From Streptomyces sp. NBC_01445 (GTDB taxonomy: Bacteria; Actinomycetota; Actinomycetes; Streptomycetales; Streptomycetaceae), in the NCBI RefSeq assembly GCF_035918235.1, contig NZ_CP109485.1, forward strand, positions 2,604,001 to 2,668,000: DNA of 64,000 bases, read 5' to 3'. The notes under the pieces are model-generated. The model searched no databases. It worked only from the letters and a program-made list of their open reading frames with translations, and had not been told where the DNA came from. Both the position numbers and the translations under genes were made by a program. This document shows, piece after piece, positions 8,466-17,160 of the stretch. Numbering within the stretch: the first letter of the stretch is position 1; each line of letters begins with the position of its first letter.

Positions 8466-9245
8466 GTGATCGAGGACGGCGGAACAGACCAGGGCACCGT
8501 GACGACGGTTCAGCGGGTGGGCGACACCATCCGGCGCCCTCCCGGCCGTTGGACCCCGCTGGTGCACGCATTGCTCGCCCACCTCGAGGCGGCCGGATTC
8601 CACGGCGCTCCGCGGGTACTGGGCTTCGACGAGGACGGCCGCGAGGTGCTGTCCTTGCTGCACGGCGAGCCGGGGATGAACCCGTGGGGTCCGGCCCTCC
8701 AAGGCGCGGTGGGTCTGCGGCAGTTGGGGCGGTGGGCCCGCGACTACCACGAGGCCGTTCGCGGCTTCCGGCCGCCGCAGGACGCCGAGTGGTTTGCGCC
8801 GGACGCGCGGTGGCGCCCGGGCCTGATCGTGCGCCACGGCGATCTGGGGATGTGGAACTCCGTATGGAGCGGCGATCGACTGGCCGGGTTCATCGACTGG
8901 GACTTCGCCGAGCCCGGCGAGCCGGTCGACGATCTGGCCCAACTCGCCTGGTACGCGGTGCCGCTGCGTGACGCGGGAGTGCAGGCTCGCTGCGGCTTCC
9001 CGGACGGCGCTCCGGTGCGCGAGCGGTTCCTCGGCCTCTGCGAGGCCTACGGCGGCGACATCGGGCCGGACGCGGTACTGGCGGCGCTGGACCGCATGCA
9101 GGTGCGCGAGGCGGCCCGCATCCGCGAGCAGGGTGGGTGCGGCAGGGCCCCGTGGGACCTGATGCTGCGGCGCGGCGACGCCGAGGAGATCGACGCGGAA
9201 CGCCGGTGGCTGGCCCGTAACAAGGCGGTTCTGCTGGGCGAGTGA
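8466..9245 (+). CDS. Aminoglycoside phosphotransferase (APH)-fold kinase
   Basis: A 259-aa protein with the APH/choline-kinase fold. The catalytic loop is RHGDLGMWNSVW (Brenner motif HxDxxxxN) and the metal-binding motif is FIDWDFAEPG. The N-terminal lobe is short (GDTIRRPPGRWTPLVHALL), as in many actinobacterial phosphotransferases of unknown substrate. It would transfer a phosphate from ATP to a small hydroxylated molecule; true aminoglycoside resistance cannot be inferred. The start is GTG at 8466. It is a stand-alone gene divergent from the conservon. Confidence 0.85.
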   Translation: MIEDGGTDQGTVTTVQRVGDTIRRPPGRWTPLVHALLAHLEAAGFHGAPRVLGFDEDGREVLSLLHGEPGMNPWGPALQGAVGLRQLGRWARDYHEAVRGFRPPQDAEWFAPDARWRPGLIVRHGDLGMWNSVWSGDRLAGFIDWDFAEPGEPVDDLAQLAWYAVPLRDAGVQARCGFPDGAPVRERFLGLCEAYGGDIGPDAVLAALDRMQVREAARIREQGGCGRAPWDLMLRRGDAEEIDAERRWLARNKAVLLGE

Positions 9246-9414
9246 ACGCCACCGCGGGTATGACGGCCCCCCAGCGCCGAAAGTCACCAGGCCGGAGATC
9301 TGACACGGCTCTTGTGTCCCCCCACGGCCGCAGCGCCAGCCACCCATGGTTGGTTTGCGGCTCAGGTCAGCGAGAGGAGTTCGGGGCCTGAGAGCCCGGA
9401 TCTCATCCACGCGC

Positions 9415-10632
9415 TCAAACCGCCGGCACAGCCTCCTGCTCGCCGGAGCCGGCCCCGGCACCCGTGCCACTCGGTGTCGCGCCGGTGTCCGGCCGGTCCG
9501 CCGGCTCCGTATCGGGCCATCCTTCCGCCGGCTGCGTGGCGATGCCGCGCCACCACGGCTGGGCGGGCAGCGTCTCGGCCGTGGGTTCGAAGGGCTCGCC
9601 CGGGCACGGGAGCGCGACCTTGGCACCGGCCTGCCGCCCCGCCGCGAACGTACCCTCGCCGGGCTCGGCCCACGGGTGCGGCGCCAGATTGAACGTGCCC
9701 CAGTGGATCGGGAGCATCGGCCCGCCGCCGGGCCCGCCCTGGAGGTCGAGGTGGGCGCGCATGCCCTCCTCGGGACGCATGTGGATGTCGGGCCAGAAGT
9801 CGCTGTACGCGCCGATCTGGATCATCGTCGCGTCGAACGGCCCGTGCTCCGCGCCGATGTCCTTGAAGCCGGGGAAATAGCCGGTGTCACCGCTGTGGTA
9901 GACGCGGTGCTCGGGACCGGCGACGACCCAGGACGCCCACAGGGTGTGCTGCTCGTTGCGCAGGCCGCGGCCGCAGAAGTGGCGCGCCGGTGTGGCCGTC
10001 AGGGTCAGCCCCGCCACCTTCGTCTGCTCGTTCCAGTCGAGCTCGCGGAGGCGGTCCGCGGGAACGCCCCAGTGCTCCAGGTGCGCGCCGACGCCGAGCG
10101 GCACCGCGAACACCGTGTCCGTGTCGGCCAGCGCCCGGATCGTGGGCAGGTCGAGGTGGTCGTAGTGATCATGGGAGATCACCACGACGTCCACCGGGCC
10201 TAGCGCGGCGAGCGGCAGCGGTACGGGGTGCAGTCGCTTGGGGCCCGCGAAGTCGAACGGCGAGCAGCGCTCGCCCCAGACGGGGTCGAAGAGCACGCGG
10301 CTGCCGTCGATCTCGGCGAGGACGCTGGAGTGTCCCATCCAGGTGAGCCGCAGGCCGCTCGCCGGGGGCTTCGCGAGGTCGGCGAGGGTCGTGGAGTGCA
10401 CGGGGACGGTGCCCGTGGGCGCCCGGCGGACGCGCCCCTCCTTGGCGAAGAAGACCTTCGCAAACTCGATCATGGAACCCACGGGTCTGGTGCGTGCGCC
10501 CACCGGGTTCTGGAAGCTGCCGTCCGCGAAGTTCGGCGACCTCCGGATCCGCTCGAGCCGCTCTCCCGCCGGGTCCGCGCCGAAAGCGGCAGGCCGCAGC
10601 GGGCGGAGCCCGGAGCTCAGGGAACGTGACAC
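9415..10632 (-). CDS. Metallo-beta-lactamase-fold hydrolase (NAPE-PLD/UlaG-like)
   Basis: This 405-aa protein has the MBL signature ISHDHYDHLD (about residues 152-161) with further metal ligands in TPARHFCGRG, YHSGDTGYF and PIHWGTF. The RRSPNFADGSFQN block and overall length match the NAPE-PLD-like/UlaG-like branch, which hydrolyses phosphodiester or lactone bonds. The GTG at 10632 is chosen because GGGAGG lies 6-8 bases upstream and the conserved N-terminus begins there; the frame runs on to 10914 without a better start. It is transcribed alone, divergent from the catabolic operon. The substrate is unknown. Confidence 0.85.
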   Translation of the reverse strand: MSRSLSSGLRPLRPAAFGADPAGERLERIRRSPNFADGSFQNPVGARTRPVGSMIEFAKVFFAKEGRVRRAPTGTVPVHSTTLADLAKPPASGLRLTWMGHSSVLAEIDGSRVLFDPVWGERCSPFDFAGPKRLHPVPLPLAALGPVDVVVISHDHYDHLDLPTIRALADTDTVFAVPLGVGAHLEHWGVPADRLRELDWNEQTKVAGLTLTATPARHFCGRGLRNEQHTLWASWVVAGPEHRVYHSGDTGYFPGFKDIGAEHGPFDATMIQIGAYSDFWPDIHMRPEEGMRAHLDLQGGPGGGPMLPIHWGTFNLAPHPWAEPGEGTFAAGRQAGAKVALPCPGEPFEPTAETLPAQPWWRGIATQPAEGWPDTEPADRPDTGATPSGTGAGAGSGEQEAVPAV

Positions 10633-11019
10633 AGCGCCTCCCGGTGGATCGATCAGGGTTTCCCGATCGGGGATTCCATTATGGGCGGCCCCGCCGACAG
10701 TGCCCGATCCGGGACCCGGACACACAGGGAATTCCAAGGCACGCCCCGGACCCGTCGCCCCCACGTCACTCGGCGTTACGGCCGGTAACTCGCCCGCATC
10801 CCGCTCGAACCTCCCCGCGAGCCGCGAACCGCGAGCCGGGCACCTCGCCTGCAGTCGCGCCGGAAAGCCGCGTCGGAAAACTGATCCTTCATTCAGTAGC
10901 CATTGCGTTGACACCGGTCTTCGCAGCCTCGGATACTGACTGGCGATTCAGTAATCGGGGCAGCGATCCGCGCCGGTCGGTGATCCCCTCGTCGGCATCC
11001 GTCAGTTTCTGGAGGCACC
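10633..11019 (+). other. Divergent intergenic region upstream of the catabolic operon
   Basis: No gene is seen in these 387 bases. The right third contains the promoter and operator-like repeats described separately; the left part should hold the promoter of the MBL-fold gene. The octamer ATTCAGTA occurs twice, at 10891-10898 and 10946-10953, flanking the promoter. No terminator is visible. Confidence 0.5.
10908..10953 (+). promoter_or_regulatory. SigA/HrdB-type promoter with overlapping inverted repeat
   Basis: TTGACA at 10908-10913 is followed 18 bases later by GATACT at 10932-10937, a good housekeeping promoter for a Streptomyces sequence. The inverted repeat TACTGA-N8-TCAGTA (10934-10953) overlaps the -10 element, where a bound repressor would block transcription. 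It fits the four-gene operon starting at 11020. Which regulator binds is not shown. Confidence 0.6.
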
Positions 11020-12177
11020 GTGTCAGAGCTCCCCATCGAGCTGGTCCCCCTCACCCCGGAGCAGCGGGACATCGTGGACCTCACGAGGACGTTCGCGCGT
11101 GAGGAGATCCGGCCGCGCGGGCGCGCCGTGGACGAGGCGGACGTGGAGACGCCCTGGGATCTGTGGCGCGCGGCCGCGAAGGTCGGCATCACCGGGTTCA
11201 TGCTGCCCGAGGAGTACGGGGGCGGCGGGTTCACCGACGTGTTCACGCAGGTCCTCGTCCAGGAAGAGCTGTGCGTCGGCGACCTGGGCATCGGCAACCT
11301 CCTCTGCTCGAACGGCTTCTTCGCCGACCCCGTCATGGAGCTCGGTACCGAGGAGCAGAAGCGCGCGTGGCTGACGCCGCTGGCCGGGGCCGACACCCCG
11401 ATGACCTCGCTGGCGACGACCGAGCCGGGCTCCGGGTCCGACGCCGCGTCGATCGTGACGACCGCGACGCGCACGGCGGGCGGATACCTCCTGAACGGCC
11501 AGAAGGCCTGGATCTCGAACGCGGGCGAGGCCGAGCAGTACGTCGTGTTCGCCAAAACCGACCCGACGCAGCGCTCGCGCGGTGTCACGGCGTTCCTGCT
11601 GCGCAAGGGCGCCGAGGGGCTCACGTTCGGTGAGCCGATGCGCAAGATGGGCCAGCGCGCGATCGTGTGCCGCGAGGTGTTCTTCTCCGACGTGTTCGTG
11701 CCCGACGCCGACCGACTCGGCGACGAGGGGCAGGGCTTCGCGGGCCTCATGCGGACGTTCGACATCTCGCGCGCCGTCCTCGGCGCGGCCGCCACGGGTG
11801 TGGCGCGGGCCGCGTACGAGTACGCGCGTGACTACGCACGCACGCGCGTGCAGTTCGGCAAGCCGATCATCGAGCACCAGGCCGTGGCGTTCCGCCTCGC
11901 GGACATGCGGACGCGGATCGAGCAGTCCCGTCTGATGACGTGGCGCGCCGCGCGGCGGCTGGACGCCGGACTCGACGCGACCGCCGAGGCGGCCATGGCC
12001 AAGCTGACCGCGTCGGAGACGGCGGCGTACTGCACCTGGGCGGCGGTGCAGACGCTCGGCGGGTGGGGCTACTCGCGGGAGTTCCCGGTCGAGCAGTGGA
12101 TGCGGGACGCCAAGCTGGAGGAGATCGAGGAAGGCACCTCCGACATCATGCGCCTGGTCATATCGAGGTCGCTGTGA
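11020..12177 (+). CDS. Acyl-CoA dehydrogenase
   Basis: A 385-aa flavoprotein with the full acyl-CoA dehydrogenase plan: an N-terminal helical domain, the FAD/substrate signature LATTEPGSGSDAASI, a beta middle domain (GYLLNGQKAWISNAGEAE), and the C-terminal domain ending RDAKLEEIEEGTSDIMRLVI. The EEGTSD segment contains the region of the usual catalytic glutamate. It would oxidise an acyl-CoA to the 2-enoyl-CoA using an electron-transfer flavoprotein; the chain type is not determined. The GTG at 11020 has GGAGG a few bases upstream. It is the first of four genes joined by 4-base overlaps, and its stop overlaps the next start (GTGA). Confidence 0.9.
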   Translation: MSELPIELVPLTPEQRDIVDLTRTFAREEIRPRGRAVDEADVETPWDLWRAAAKVGITGFMLPEEYGGGGFTDVFTQVLVQEELCVGDLGIGNLLCSNGFFADPVMELGTEEQKRAWLTPLAGADTPMTSLATTEPGSGSDAASIVTTATRTAGGYLLNGQKAWISNAGEAEQYVVFAKTDPTQRSRGVTAFLLRKGAEGLTFGEPMRKMGQRAIVCREVFFSDVFVPDADRLGDEGQGFAGLMRTFDISRAVLGAAATGVARAAYEYARDYARTRVQFGKPIIEHQAVAFRLADMRTRIEQSRLMTWRAARRLDAGLDATAEAAMAKLTASETAAYCTWAAVQTLGGWGYSREFPVEQWMRDAKLEEIEEGTSDIMRLVISRSL

Positions 12178-13802
12178 CAGAGGAGACGGTGACGGAACAG
12201 ATGCGGACGTCGACCGGCGGCGAGGCGCTCGTCAGGGCACTCGCCGCCCATGGGGTCTCCACCGCGTTCGGCATCCCGGGAACCCACAACCTGGAGATCT
12301 ACCGGCACTTGGCGGCGTACGGCATCACGCATGTCGCCCCGCGTCACGAGCAGGGCGCCGGGTACGCGGCCGACGCCTACGCGCGCGTGACGGGCGATCC
12401 CGGGGTGGCGATCACGACGACGGGGCCCGCTCTCCTGAACATCGCGGCCGCGGTCGGGCAGGCGTACTCGGACAGCGTGCCGCTTCTCGTGGTGTCGCCG
12501 GGCATGCCGCTGCGCCATCCGCGCCAGTCGACGGGTCTGTTGCACGAGATGCGCAGCCAGACGGAGGCACTGCGGAACGTGGCGGCGTTCAGCCATCGGG
12601 TGTCCTCTGTGGAGGAGATCGGGGCGGCGGTGGCGCGCGCGTTCAGCCTGTTCCGTACGGAGAGGCCGCGGCCCGTGCACATCGAGGTGCCGCTCGACCT
12701 GCTCGAGGCGACGGAGCCCGCCGGGCCGGTACGGCGCGCTCCGCTGCCGGCGCCCCGTGCGGCGGACGGTGCGTCGCTCGACGCGGCGGCCGCCCTCCTC
12801 GCCGGCGCGGTGCGCCCCGGCCTGGTCCTGGGCGGTGGCGCACGCGGTGCGGCCGAGCAATGCCGGGCACTGGCAGAGCAGTTGGGCGCTCCGGTGGCGA
12901 CCACCGCGAACGGCAAGGGCATCGTCGACGAACGGCATCCCCTCGCCCTCGGTGTGTCCCTGCACAGCCCCTCTGTACAGAAGTGGCTGGCCGCCTGCGA
13001 CGTCGTGCTCGCCGTCGGGACGGAGCTCGCCGAGTCGGACCTGTGGTCCGCGCCGCCCGCGCTCGACGGCAAGCTGATCCGTGTCGACGTCGACCCGGCG
13101 CAGATGTACGCGGGCGTCCCCGCGGACGTCGCCCTGGTGGGCGACGCGCAGGCGACAATGCGGGCGTTGAAGGAGCGGCTCGCCAAGGTGCCGGGCCCCG
13201 CGTCCACGGACGCGGCCACGCGGACCACGGCCGCCGTGCGCGCCGCCCGCGACGACGAGACACGCACGCGTGACGCTCGTTGGGTGCCGTATCTCGAAGC
13301 GATCAGGAGCGTCCTCGCGGCAGATGCCGTGGTGACCTCCGACAGCGCCCAGTGCTGCTACTACGGCGCGCTCCCGCACCTCCCCGTCGGCCCCGGGGGG
13401 CGCTATCTGCACCCCACCGGGTTCGGCACGCTCGGCTACGCGCTGCCCGCCGCGATCGGCGCGAAGACCGCCTGCCCCGACCGGCAGGTGATCGCGATCA
13501 GCGGGGACGGCGGGCTCCAGTTCTCGGTACAGGAGCTGGCCACGGCCGCGCAGCTCCAACTGCCGCTCCCCGTCGTCGTGTTCGACAACGGCGGCTACGG
13601 CGAGATCCGCGACGAGATGGCCGCGCGCGGCGACACACCGGCCGCAGTCGACCACGCACGCGTGGACCTCGCCGGCCTCGCGCGGGCCTTCGGCGGCAGG
13701 GGCGCCCCCGCGCACTCCCCCGGCGAACTCGCCGCGCTCCTGACCCGCGCCCTGGCCACCCCCGGACCCACCCTGATCACCGTCCCCGAGGAGACCGCAT
13801 GA
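12174..13802 (+). CDS. Thiamine-diphosphate-dependent 2-oxo-acid decarboxylase-like enzyme
   Basis: A 542-aa ThDP enzyme of the acetolactate-synthase superfamily. The N-terminal PYR domain has FGIPGTHNLEIYRHL and the catalytic-Glu segment RHEQGAGYAADAYAR. A central domain follows, then the C-terminal PP domain with the cofactor motif GDGG...FDNGGYGE. The profile resembles 5-guanidino-2-oxopentanoate decarboxylase (AruI) more than true acetolactate synthase. The predicted reaction is decarboxylation of a 2-oxo acid to an aldehyde. The GTG at 12174 overlaps the preceding stop by 4 bases; GTG 12189 or ATG 12201 are alternatives. The next gene could supply the 2-oxo acid. Confidence 0.82.
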   Translation: MTEETVTEQMRTSTGGEALVRALAAHGVSTAFGIPGTHNLEIYRHLAAYGITHVAPRHEQGAGYAADAYARVTGDPGVAITTTGPALLNIAAAVGQAYSDSVPLLVVSPGMPLRHPRQSTGLLHEMRSQTEALRNVAAFSHRVSSVEEIGAAVARAFSLFRTERPRPVHIEVPLDLLEATEPAGPVRRAPLPAPRAADGASLDAAAALLAGAVRPGLVLGGGARGAAEQCRALAEQLGAPVATTANGKGIVDERHPLALGVSLHSPSVQKWLAACDVVLAVGTELAESDLWSAPPALDGKLIRVDVDPAQMYAGVPADVALVGDAQATMRALKERLAKVPGPASTDAATRTTAAVRAARDDETRTRDARWVPYLEAIRSVLAADAVVTSDSAQCCYYGALPHLPVGPGGRYLHPTGFGTLGYALPAAIGAKTACPDRQVIAISGDGGLQFSVQELATAAQLQLPLPVVVFDNGGYGEIRDEMAARGDTPAAVDHARVDLAGLARAFGGRGAPAHSPGELAALLTRALATPGPTLITVPEETA

Positions 13803-14986
13803 CCGCGCCCGCCACCCCCCTGATGTCGCTCACCTGGACCGACCACGTCACCGGCAGGCACGGCTACCTCGTCGTCGACCGGCTGGTGCGCGGCGTGTCC
13901 AGCGGCGGGCTCCGGATGCGTCAGGGCTGCACCCTCGACGAGGTCGCGGGCCTCGCGCGCGGGATGACGATGAAGGAGGCCCTGCACTACAACCCTCAGG
14001 GCCGCTACATCCCCCTGGGCGGCGCCAAGGGCGGCATCGACTGCGACCCGCAGGACCCGGAGGCCTACGGCGTCCTCGTGCGCTATCTGCGCGCCATGCG
14101 GCCCTACATCGAGTCGTTCTGGACGACCGGCGAGGACCTTGGGCTCACCCAGGACCTCGTCGACAGGGCGGCCGAGGAGGCCGGGCTCGTCTCGTCCGTC
14201 CAGGCCGTCTACCCGCTGCTCGACGACGAGGCGGCCGCGCGCCGGCGCCTCGCCGACGCCTTCGCGGTCGACGTCGACGGCATCGGCCTCGACGAGCTCG
14301 TCGGCGGCTGCGGAGTCGCCGAGTCGGTGCTCGCGGCCCTGGACCGCGCGGGCGTCCCGTACGAGGGCACCCGGGTGTCCGTGCAGGGCCTGGGCACCAT
14401 GGGCGGGGCGACCGCCCGGTTCCTGGCACGCGCGGGTCTGCGGGTCGTGGCCGTCGCGGACGTGAAAGGCACCGTCGCCAACCCCGAAGGCCTCGACGTG
14501 GACGCGCTCCTCGCCGCCCGTGACGCCTACGGGACAGTGGACCGCTCCGCGCTGCGCGAGGGCGACCGTGAACTGCCGGGCGACGCCTGGCTGTCGGCCG
14601 ACGCCGAGGTCCTCGTACCCGCCGCCGTGTCGTACGCGGTGGACGCGGCGAACCAGGAACTGATCACGGCGCGCTGGATCGTCGAGGCCGCCAACATGCC
14701 CGTGCTGCCCGAGGCGGAGGAGCTGCTCGCACGGCGCGGCATCACCGTCCTACCCGACGTGGTCGTCAACTCCGGTACGAACGCCTGGTGGTGGTGGACC
14801 CTGTTCGGGGACATCGAGGCCGACGCGGACGAGGCGTTCGCGTACACGCGGCGCTCCATGCGCGCGCTGATCGACCAGATGCTGGCGCGGGCCGAGGCCG
14901 ACGGGACGACGCCGCGCGCCGCCGCGCACGCGATCGTCGCGGACCGTCTCCCGGTGATCGCGGAGCGGTTCGGGTGGTACAGGTGA
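13799..14986 (+). CDS. Glu/Leu/Phe/Val dehydrogenase family protein
   Basis: This 395-aa protein has the ELFV dehydrogenase dimerisation domain with the catalytic block GMTMKEALHYNPQGRY-IPLGGAKGGI. A Rossmann domain follows (VQGLGTMGGATARFL), and then NSGTNAWWWWTLFGD. The family oxidatively deaminates L-amino acids to 2-oxo acids with NAD(P). A run of four tryptophans (WWWW) near residue 325 is unusual and could shape the amino-acid pocket. The start ATG at 13799 overlaps the previous stop (ATGA) and its own stop overlaps the next GTG, so expression is coupled. Placed after the ThDP decarboxylase, it could make that enzyme's substrate; which amino acid is used is unknown. Confidence 0.85.
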   Translation: MTAPATPLMSLTWTDHVTGRHGYLVVDRLVRGVSSGGLRMRQGCTLDEVAGLARGMTMKEALHYNPQGRYIPLGGAKGGIDCDPQDPEAYGVLVRYLRAMRPYIESFWTTGEDLGLTQDLVDRAAEEAGLVSSVQAVYPLLDDEAAARRRLADAFAVDVDGIGLDELVGGCGVAESVLAALDRAGVPYEGTRVSVQGLGTMGGATARFLARAGLRVVAVADVKGTVANPEGLDVDALLAARDAYGTVDRSALREGDRELPGDAWLSADAEVLVPAAVSYAVDAANQELITARWIVEAANMPVLPEAEELLARRGITVLPDVVVNSGTNAWWWWTLFGDIEADADEAFAYTRRSMRALIDQMLARAEADGTTPRAAAHAIVADRLPVIAERFGWYR

Positions 14987-17160
14987 CCCCACCCCCGCCG
15001 GACGCCGGTGTGCACGCGCGCGTGGGCCTCGACGCGCTCTTCGACCCTCGGTCGGTCGCCGTCGTCGGGGCGTCCGACAACCCGGAGAAGTGGGGCTACT
15101 GGCTGGCGTCGGGAGCCCTGTCGGGCCGTGACCGCCGGACCGTCCACCTCGTCAACCACCGCGGGGGCGCCCTGGACGGTGAACCGTTCCTGCCGGATCT
15201 CGCGTCGCTGCCCGTACCGCCCGAGCACGTCGTCGTCGCCGTGCCGCCCCGCCATGTGCGGCCGGTGGTCACGGACGGTCTCGCGGCGGGCGCCCGGTGT
15301 TTCACCGTGATCACGTCGGGCGGCGCCACCGCCGAGGAGGAGCGGGCGCTCGCCGATCTCGTCACGGCCCGGGGAGCGCGACTGCTCGGCCCGAACTGCA
15401 TGGGCGTGGTGGACACGACGAGCCAACTGCGGCTCAGCTGGGGCGAGTTCCCCTCGGGCGGCCTCGGCCTTGTGTCCCAGAGCGGGAATCTCGCCCTGGA
15501 GATCGGCCGACTCCTCGCGCGCTCCGGGCAGGGCTTCTCCCGGTTCGTGTCGCTGGGCAACCAGCGGGACATCGACGCGGCGGACGCCTTGGAGTCGCTG
15601 ATCGCGCACGGGCCCACGAGAGCGCTCGCCGCGTACATCGAGGACTTCCGCGACGGCCGGCGGCTCGCACAGGTCCTGGCGGCAGCGCACGCCGCCGGGA
15701 AGCCCGTCCTGCTCCTGACCGTGGGACGCAGCGCCGCGTCCGGGCGCGCTGCCGCGTCCCACACGGGCGCCCTGGTGAGCGCGCGCGCCACGGTGGAGGC
15801 GGTGTGCCGCGACGCCGGCGCCCTGCTGCTCGACACGGCGGGCGAACTGGTGGACACGGCGGTGTACCTGCTGGCACAGGGCGTACGCCACCGGGGTGCG
15901 GGTCACGCGGCGGCCCGCACGTCTCCTCACCTGCGCAGCGTCGCCGTGGTCGGGGACAGCGGCGGCCAAGGCGCCCTCGCCGCCGACGCGTTCGCCGCAC
16001 AGGGCCTCGACGTTCCCGCCCTCGCGGACGGCACGCGCGAGGCGGTGGCGGAGCAGCTGCCGGGCGGTGCCGGGTGTGACAACCCGGTCGACCTGGCGGG
16101 CGCGGGTGAGGCCGATCTCGGCAACTACGCGCGCGTGGCGGGCACTCTGCTGCACTCGGGAGACACCGACGCCGTCGTCCTCACGGGCTACTTCGGCGAC
16201 TACGCGACCGCCAACCCGGCCCAGGCGGAACGCGAACGCGAGGTCGCACACGCCCTCGCGGACGCCGCCGTCGCATCCGGGCGCGCCCTCGTGGTGCACA
16301 CGATGGCCCGTGACACCCCCGCCCTGACGGTTCTGCGGCAGCGCGGTGTGCCCGTCTACGAGCGCATCGAGCAGGCCGCGTCCGCCGTCGCCACGGCGGC
16401 CCGCCTCACGGACCCGCCGCCCGCCCGCGAGGATCCGCCGGCCCCGGCGACGTACCGGCTGGCGGACGGCGGTTACCAGAGCGTGCGGGAGCTGCTCGCG
16501 TCCTATCAACTCGCCTTTCCCGCAGCCGAGTTCGTGACCGACGCGGACGGGGCCGTGGAGGCGGCGGAGCACCGGACGGGGTATCCGCTCGTCCTCAAGG
16601 CGATGGGGCTCGCGCACAAGACCGAGGCGGGCGGGGTCGCCCTCTCGATCGCCGACGCCGACGCCTTGCGGGCCGCTTTCGCTCGCATGAAGGCGGCGAC
16701 GGGCGCGGACCGCTACGCCGTGGAGGCCATGGCCACACCACCGTACGGACACGAACTGATCGTCGGCGTACGGCGCGACCCGTCGTTCGGGCCCGTCGTC
16801 ATGGTCGGCATCGGAGGGGTCACCGCCGAACTGCTCGCCGACACGGCGCTGGCCCTCGCGCCCCTGACGCCGGCACGCGCGCGTGCACTGCTCCTGCGGC
16901 TGCGGCACGCGCCGTTGCTGACGGGTTGGCGCGGCGCGCCCGGAGCGCATCTGGACGCGGCGGCCGCCGCCGTGTGCGCGGTCGCACGAGCCGCCGTCGA
17001 CCATCCGGAGCTGGCCGAACTGGAGGTCAATCCCCTGCTCGTGCACCCGGGCGGTGCGATTGCGCTGGACGCGCACGGGGTGCTCGACCAGCCCGGCACC
17101 TCACCGGCGCCCGTCCATGGCATCGGCGAGGAGGGCGGCAGTCTCCTGGTCGAGCGGTAG
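14983..17160 (+). CDS. ADP-forming acyl-CoA synthetase (acetate-CoA ligase family)
   Basis: A 725-aa single-chain protein combining the alpha and beta parts of NDP-forming acyl-CoA synthetases. It has an N-terminal CoA-binding domain (SVAVVGASDNPEKWGYW), succinyl-CoA-synthetase-like domains with VSQSGNLALEIG and the catalytic-His segment RAAASHTGALVS, and a C-terminal ATP-grasp domain (YPLVLKAMGLAHKTEAGGV). The reaction is acyl-CoA + ADP + Pi to acid + CoA + ATP, or the reverse. GTG 14983 overlaps the previous stop by 4 bases; GTG 14974 is also possible. The last 60 bases overlap the convergent XRE gene. Confidence 0.85.
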   Translation: MTPPPPDAGVHARVGLDALFDPRSVAVVGASDNPEKWGYWLASGALSGRDRRTVHLVNHRGGALDGEPFLPDLASLPVPPEHVVVAVPPRHVRPVVTDGLAAGARCFTVITSGGATAEEERALADLVTARGARLLGPNCMGVVDTTSQLRLSWGEFPSGGLGLVSQSGNLALEIGRLLARSGQGFSRFVSLGNQRDIDAADALESLIAHGPTRALAAYIEDFRDGRRLAQVLAAAHAAGKPVLLLTVGRSAASGRAAASHTGALVSARATVEAVCRDAGALLLDTAGELVDTAVYLLAQGVRHRGAGHAAARTSPHLRSVAVVGDSGGQGALAADAFAAQGLDVPALADGTREAVAEQLPGGAGCDNPVDLAGAGEADLGNYARVAGTLLHSGDTDAVVLTGYFGDYATANPAQAEREREVAHALADAAVASGRALVVHTMARDTPALTVLRQRGVPVYERIEQAASAVATAARLTDPPPAREDPPAPATYRLADGGYQSVRELLASYQLAFPAAEFVTDADGAVEAAEHRTGYPLVLKAMGLAHKTEAGGVALSIADADALRAAFARMKAATGADRYAVEAMATPPYGHELIVGVRRDPSFGPVVMVGIGGVTAELLADTALALAPLTPARARALLLRLRHAPLLTGWRGAPGAHLDAAAAAVCAVARAAVDHPELAELEVNPLLVHPGGAIALDAHGVLDQPGTSPAPVHGIGEEGGSLLVER

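Noticed and set aside
8256..9626. 456-codon minus-strand ORF over the APH-fold kinase
   Set aside because: The plus strand has intact kinase motifs. The minus frame shows no domain and runs through a non-coding gap.
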